From Sipunculus nudus (lineage: Eukaryota > Annelida > Sipuncula > Golfingiida > Sipunculidae): a stretch of 64,000 nt of DNA. Shown here in pieces: positions 58,464 to 64,000 of the stretch (the stretch's first letter is position 1; each line of letters opens with the position of its first letter). Under the pieces are notes generated by a model. The model worked only from the letters and a program-made list of their open reading frames with translations. It was not told where the DNA came from and ran no database searches. The stretch spans positions 63,332,929 through 63,396,928 of the forward strand of contig CM049312.1 in assembly GCA_026874595.1 (NCBI GenBank), in the 5' to 3' direction. A program made the position numbers and the translations under genes.

Positions 58464-59230
58464 AAGTTTCCCTCTCCATTTTCATGCATAAAGTTGTGCG
58501 AGATTTAAATGTCTTTCATTATAAAGTGCCATCTGTTGACAATACTCCTGTTTTTAAAACATATCTGAAGGACACACTTTGTAACATGGTGGGGCATATA
58601 TGTTAAGTCATTGAACCCTCAGAGTCACGTTCAATCTTCTATATTCGTTACAGGACCCATTTTATGTAAACACGACTTTCCACAACGCTTCACGCTGGGT
58701 ATTCCTTCTAGGCAAGCCAATGAGGGTTGCGTATTGAATGTCTGCAATTGTGGAAACCTAGAATTCTCCGCGCGAGTAGGCTTTATGAGTTTATCCCTTT
58801 AGCCAACTTCTCTATTTTCTTTGTCAACAGTGCTGTAGCGAGCAGTATACAGTTAAGCATAGGGTTCTAGACCGAATGCTGCGCGGCTTCTGCGAATGGT
58901 ATGTAGTTCAAGAGAGTGATATAGGAATCGAGACCCGACTTTTTAGATTCGAAATTAAACACGGACTCTGTGGAAGTGATTCCAAGAAAACAGGCCATCT
59001 CAAATCTATTAGAAAAAGATAAGCTCTTTCAAATGCAATGAATTCATAACTATTTACAGAATATTAAAAAAAAATGACACATATTACCAAATGTGGTAAC
59101 ACATTTAAGTAAAAAGCGTGCGTATAAATTAACATAATAGACATAAGATAATCTCAAATTTCTCTGTTTCAGTTTCTTTAATTAAGGAGACGTGTATTGG
59201 ACTCAGGCTAGTGCGTGGAATCTGGTTACA
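58464..59230. other. Stretch with nothing recognised
   Basis: Unassigned. A 63-codon frame at 58,611-58,802 has no recognisable feature. Confidence 0.5.
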
Positions 59231-59234
59231 AATG

Positions 59235-59345
59235 ACTTGGACGGACCTGGACTGGTACCTGAAGGTCTCGGACTTTTGGTCGGACTTGGGGTCGGATTTG
59301 AAGTCGGACTTGCCCTCGGACTCGCATACTGTGGACTCGACTACA
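59235..59345 (-). repeat. CGAGTCC array (reverse orientation)
   Basis: Degenerate GGACTCGG/GGACTTGG units on the plus strand, the reverse of those at 32,855-32,930 and 52,938-53,386. The Gly/Leu/Val-rich frame across it is a by-product. Confidence 0.7.
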
Positions 59346-61481
59346 TCGCTCGTTCAAGCCATTCCTATCCCACCTAAAAATGTCTTACAAATCCCAGGTG
59401 TTGGATGGCCTTTGTGTATAATGGTATAATTGTCAATGCACGGAAAAGTCACCCAGGATACCTTGAGAGCTAGGCTGATTCCGCGCCTTATTTCTTTCCT
59501 CGTCGTGTCCTCCTCGAACATGACACGGAAACCAGTCTAGTTTCAAAGCATTCTTTATTCATATATTCAAGATTTCTTTATGATAAATTCTATACCACTG
59601 TTTGCAGTATAATAATTTCTAGGTTATACAGTTAGTGATCTTTAGTATATATGTTGACCATAAAATTGGTAAAAAACGAAATCCCTGTCGGTATTTTCTA
59701 GATTAACTAATCTTCAGTTCCATTTTAGGTAAACAGACAGATTCATAAAAATCAAGTGGGTGGAAATACGTCTACGCAAAAAGAAAAAAGTATTTAATTT
59801 AGCAGCTGTCACATCTAGCGCTTTCCACAACAATGGTAAAATATTTTACGGTGATCAAATAGAAAACAACATATTACTGGAAGAAAATAGAATGAATTAT
59901 TCTATAACTTATCGCACTTCAGGCAGAATGAAGTCATACGGATTGTATTGTAGGAAGTAGTATCAAACGAACGTGGGAGCCTGCTCTAGCTAATGTATAA
60001 ATGAAAGAGTTTCAAAACTCAGTAATAAAATATATATTTTTTTCTTTTATGCTGAGCAATTGATTTCCTAGAGGGAACAACGTTTTCAAAGTCTACTCGC
60101 CTTTTAGGCTCAGCTTTTTTATGTAACACTCCCAACAAATTTAGACAATCATATAGAATTCTTACAAAATAATAAAAAATTGAAAAAAAATAAGTACGCA
60201 CTTTGGGAGACAATATTTTCGCATTATAGACGCCCTTGCCGCGTGCACTCCGTTTCATCACGCATACAGATGTCCCAGTCTTCGCCTCTCCCGCATGCCA
60301 AAACATAAAACCTCGAATGTTAACAAAGTAAAACCATTTATCCGTATGATTTTGTTGAATAACTCTTCTATAAAACTTTGTTTTCTCATAAGGGGGTGAT
60401 ACACAGCGCAGTAAGAGCTGTCAACCTGCGTTTCATATACCAAGGGTATGGGTATTCGCGCTCTGTACATTTAACAGTTTAGAAAACATCAATATTTGAC
60501 AAAGTTTGAAAACATTATTTCGTGAGATAATATTATCACTTTGCAAGTATCGCATATTTTGGACTGTTCATTTCGTAATAGACACCGACAAGGCACATGC
60601 GATTTGAGTCCTATGACAGTTATATAATTGTCGAATTTACCCAGTTGGTAAATTTACCCGGTAATTAAATTGACAGCTGAGCTAATCAAAATGACACAGA
60701 AATGTTCTGTTCCTGTTTTAATTGTGGTACGGATAGGAATCCTATCGTTTCGAAGCATGTTTAGAGAGAAGTAGAAATTTAGTATAAATTTGCACATTTG
60801 ATGAAAAGAGATAAAAGAGGACAATGTCCCAGGCATCCATTGTTTTAACGAAGCATTAAAAGGAATTTATTACAAGGAATAATTTGCTTCCTACATTGCG
60901 TTGTTTTTGAGCATTAAATGGGCGTATAAGGTTAGCTTGAAACTTGTAAGAAAACGAACACTTAAATCATATAATTAAATTCCGGTCCCATCCTTAATGT
61001 CAACCGAGATGACATACTACAAGAGGAACTGACCTTATGTTGATGACACTTATAATATGATATCCGGTGTCTTGATTATGTACACCCGGAAATCCATGAA
61101 ATTACCTCAGTATGAACAAACTTCAATCAATCAGTCCTACAGTATCATGTGATATACCAGATCTGTTTAATAGAATATGAGGAGAGGAGAGTGATTAATT
61201 GAAGATGGAGTCTTATATCATATTTATATTAACTTTTCTTGTCATTACATGACAGATGCACAAGTAATTCATATTCTGAGAAAGCAATGTATTCAGAAGT
61301 TTAAAGAAGAAAACACTTGCTTTATCTTTCTTGTTGGGACTCTGGCCACGACAATTGATAAAATTTACGAACCAACTCTTGTAAAAGCGCCCATTGGTAA
61401 TTAAAAAAAATATATATACAACCATAAAAACATAACTGGTGTTGTGAACTTATCAATAACTGGTATTTTGGTCCTCTCCTC

Positions 61482-61485
<4 letters not shown>
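59346..61485. other. Stretch with nothing recognised
   Basis: Minus-strand frames at 60,019-60,306 and 60,258-60,470 overlap but are in different frames and match nothing I know. Confidence 0.5.
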
Positions 61486-61521
<36 letters not shown>

Positions 61522-61532
61522 TAATAATAATA
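61486..61532. repeat. (AAT)n microsatellite
   Basis: About 15 AAT/TAA triplets with one interruption. Confidence 0.93.
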
Positions 61533-64000
61533 TTTATTTTGTTAAGCGTAATATCTACGATGCTCTAAACTGTTATTACAAGCAATCAATTGCATAGAAA
61601 TAGAATGACTGTGAAAAAATATCATTCCTTGAAATTAAGAAACAGGCTTTGTACTCACGCCATTTTAAATCTGGATAAACCAAACTCCGACTGATAACAT
61701 CGATTAAGTTATGCTGTGATCCTCCACTAGCGAAGATTTTGTAATATCCCTAATTAGTATTATGATGGTATGGCTTCATTGAGGGGTAACTAGCCCTGGA
61801 TACATGTTATTTACAGGACTTACGGAAAATGTCCGGTCAATTTATTTCATGGTGATCAAGAAAATATTTCCATATCTGCGGCCTGTTGAATAAAGGCATC
61901 ACAAGGCCGTGAAGAGTCACAACAATGTCAAGCTCAAACGTCGACTGTATAAACCTATCGCATCGCTGTGACGTGTCGAAACCCACCAACCATTTGCGAC
62001 ACCGACATTTCCGAGGTCGCAAACCTATCATTGCTATTTCACTTCCAAAGAATACTATCCACTTTTCACTTATGATGCAATAGGGGGTAAATAAATCGTT
62101 ATTTCATATATTAATATATAGATTATTAAACTATATTATATCATAATAATCAATAAATATAAGTTCAAGTTTTATCAGTAACGGGATATATTACCATCTA
62201 GATAACCATGTATGAAATAAAGGAATATTTATGGATTCGGAATACAAAAGACAATTTTAAATGGAAGTTGCTTACTGTGAAATTCGTATTATTTTATCAC
62301 ACTCTTTAAATGTTAGTAAATTTGTAACATGACTTCTGTTTTATCTGAACGATAATTAACCACATAGAGCGACCTCATGACCAGTTTTTCCAAAGTTTGA
62401 AATCTTAATTTACATTCAAATGCGCCTTCCAAGGACGGGTCAGGAATTTATCTTGGAAAAATGCTGAACTCCGACAAATGAAGTCCGAGTACCTGTTAAA
62501 GAAAGATATAGTCCTAAGCCGTGTGTATCCAAGTATTTCAGGGTAATTTTCACTAACATGTAGAACTCGGATTTAACGGCTTTGTGTGGAGACAACAGGC
62601 TATGTTTTCTTAAACAGATAGTTCGTGGGTCCTGGCTGCCTTTTTTCCTTTCGTCAGTGTGGGGTAAGTTTATCATACAAATCGAAAAAGAACCGTCCTT
62701 TCGACGCCGGGCGCCCAATTCAAGCCATCCACACAACGCATCAAAGTGATGAACGACCACTAAAACCTTCACGGTTGCCTTTTCCTCGGGTACTGAGACC
62801 TTTTCGATTTAGTCTTTATCGCTTACCGCGGTGATAACAGACACATTAAGGTCTCAATAAAGACGAACAGTGTAAGTTTAAACTTTGTATAGAAGGTCAC
62901 CGGTGGTTGTTTACAGTGCAGTAGCGTACTTAGTTGCAGATCTATTGGTACTTCCGAATGTCTCTTGAAGAATTCCCTCTCGCGTGGACGGTTAAGTTTA
63001 TGCACCAAAGGCCTTTATCTTTAAGCACCAGTGGCGTCCTTTCTTGAATGACATGTTGATAGTTATAACGTCCAGGTTATGTAACGTTATAGTGTAAATT
63101 TGTCTGTACACTCTGACTCCAACTGTGGTGGATTGTCTGTCATGATCATATATAGCACATTTAACACGTGGCCATGCTCTACCTATCCTGGGAGACATCT
63201 AAATGTAGATTTGGACTTGGGTATATATACCGGGTGGGCTCTACCCGACTAACACATTCACTGCAACAGTATATAAACGTATGTGCGGATGATATAACCG
63301 TGTGTCGACAGTATTTCCGTCATTCAGACAGATTTAAATAAGGAAATATCACGTTCGCGGGCTCAGGTTTAGAGAGTTTGAGACGCAAGCCCCAGGCGCT
63401 CCTTCAGCAACGAAAAAGATGTTGGCTAAAGAAGTGTTAAACTTTACAGTCAGATATTAAGGGAGATACAGTAGAGACAGAGACAGGTATATGAAAGCCT
63501 TATGTTGACAGATGTAATACTCAGCCTTTTAAATATAATAGATGTTTATATATGAAAGGCTTACAATTTTCTGATCACTAGCCTTCTTCTGCCACTGAGT
63601 CATCGGGTCGAGGTAGAGCATGTCAGATTTTGATATTCTGGTATTTATGTTGATTCTGTATTTAATGTGTGAGTTATTTTACATAAATGGTTATCATACA
63701 GACTTTTATTTGCACACTTCTGACACAATCAAAGATTATTTGATTAGCCACCAGATTTCCTTCATTTATATTATAGAGATTTTTGTTCAACATTTGCTTT
63801 GCTGGGATTTTTCTAGATAAAGAACAAATTTATTTATTTTATTTCATTGAATGGTATGATTTTGTGTTTTGTAGTGGTCTAATTTGAGGTTATGTGCTTT
63901 TTTTCGTTAAAAGTACATTTCAGCGAATTATTTTATCATACAGTCTAAATGTATTGCTTTTATATAATTTTATATAATTTATATCTTTATTTATTGAAGC
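61533..64000. other. Stretch with nothing recognised
   Basis: No supported gene or RNA. The 110-codon minus-strand frame at 62,440-62,772 overlaps a plus-strand frame and has no recognisable domain. A TATA-like palindrome (GGTATATATACC, 63,220-63,231) has no evident gene downstream. Confidence 0.45.

Noticed and set aside
59192-59429. Gly/Leu/Val-rich frames of 61-72 codons
   Set aside because: They are by-products of the GGACTCGG repeat array.
62440-62834. Frames of 110 codons (minus) and 69 codons (plus)
   Set aside because: They overlap on opposite strands with no domain, splice or start evidence for either.

Overview
The window is eukaryotic, repeat-rich DNA with no intact protein-coding gene that I can recognise. 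It is AT-rich and full of (TA)n, (GA)n and homopolymer tracts. No open frame exceeds about 130 codons, and none has a recognisable intact domain. It carries decayed animal-type mobile elements: a Ty3/gypsy element with integrase before reverse transcriptase, a Penelope-like GIY-YIG remnant, hAT-like elements, tRNA-derived SINEs and MITEs. This fits an aquatic invertebrate, and a bivalve mollusc is my best guess, but nothing here fixes the species. I found no rRNA gene, functional tRNA gene, CRISPR array, operon or bacterial signal.

Layout. (1) Bases 1 to about 28,000 are a mosaic of several diverged, same-orientation copies of a multi-kilobase non-coding unit. A 5'-truncated Gmr1-like gypsy remnant with its 3' LTR (18,131-20,646) and small hAT-like MITEs are inserted in it. 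(2) 28,000-36,000 is mostly single-copy AT-rich DNA. It holds a complete SINE (29,093-29,464), a MITE/hairpin (33,972-34,197) and a complete miniature LTR element (35,237-35,639). (3) 36,188-36,840 is the end of a Penelope-like element, followed by a hammerhead-like motif and a (TA)n tract. (4) 38,300-43,200 holds a possible RT fragment, a candidate exon, MITEs and a SINE. (5) 43,463-46,382 is a complete 2.9 kb hAT-like non-autonomous element filled with 156-bp tandem repeats. It splits an older tRNA-like repeat. (6) 46,621-48,042 is a foldback element whose arms are arrays of a self-complementary ~20-mer. Another ~156-bp satellite follows it (48,085-49,060). (7) 49,300-64,000 is mostly unassigned DNA with microsatellites, CGAGTCC arrays, a GGTCCG-rich terminal-inverted-repeat element, a second MITE copy and the second miniature LTR element (57,249-57,665).

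The most interesting system is the pair of ~400-bp miniature LTR elements (TRIM-like), on the minus strand. Each has ~157-bp LTRs with TG...CA ends, a primer-binding site matching the 3' end of tRNA-Pro, a purine tract and a 4-bp target duplication. Their LTRs carry a tRNA-like segment with RNA polymerase III A and B boxes. This resembles plant Cassandra TRIMs, which carry 5S rRNA sequence in their LTRs.
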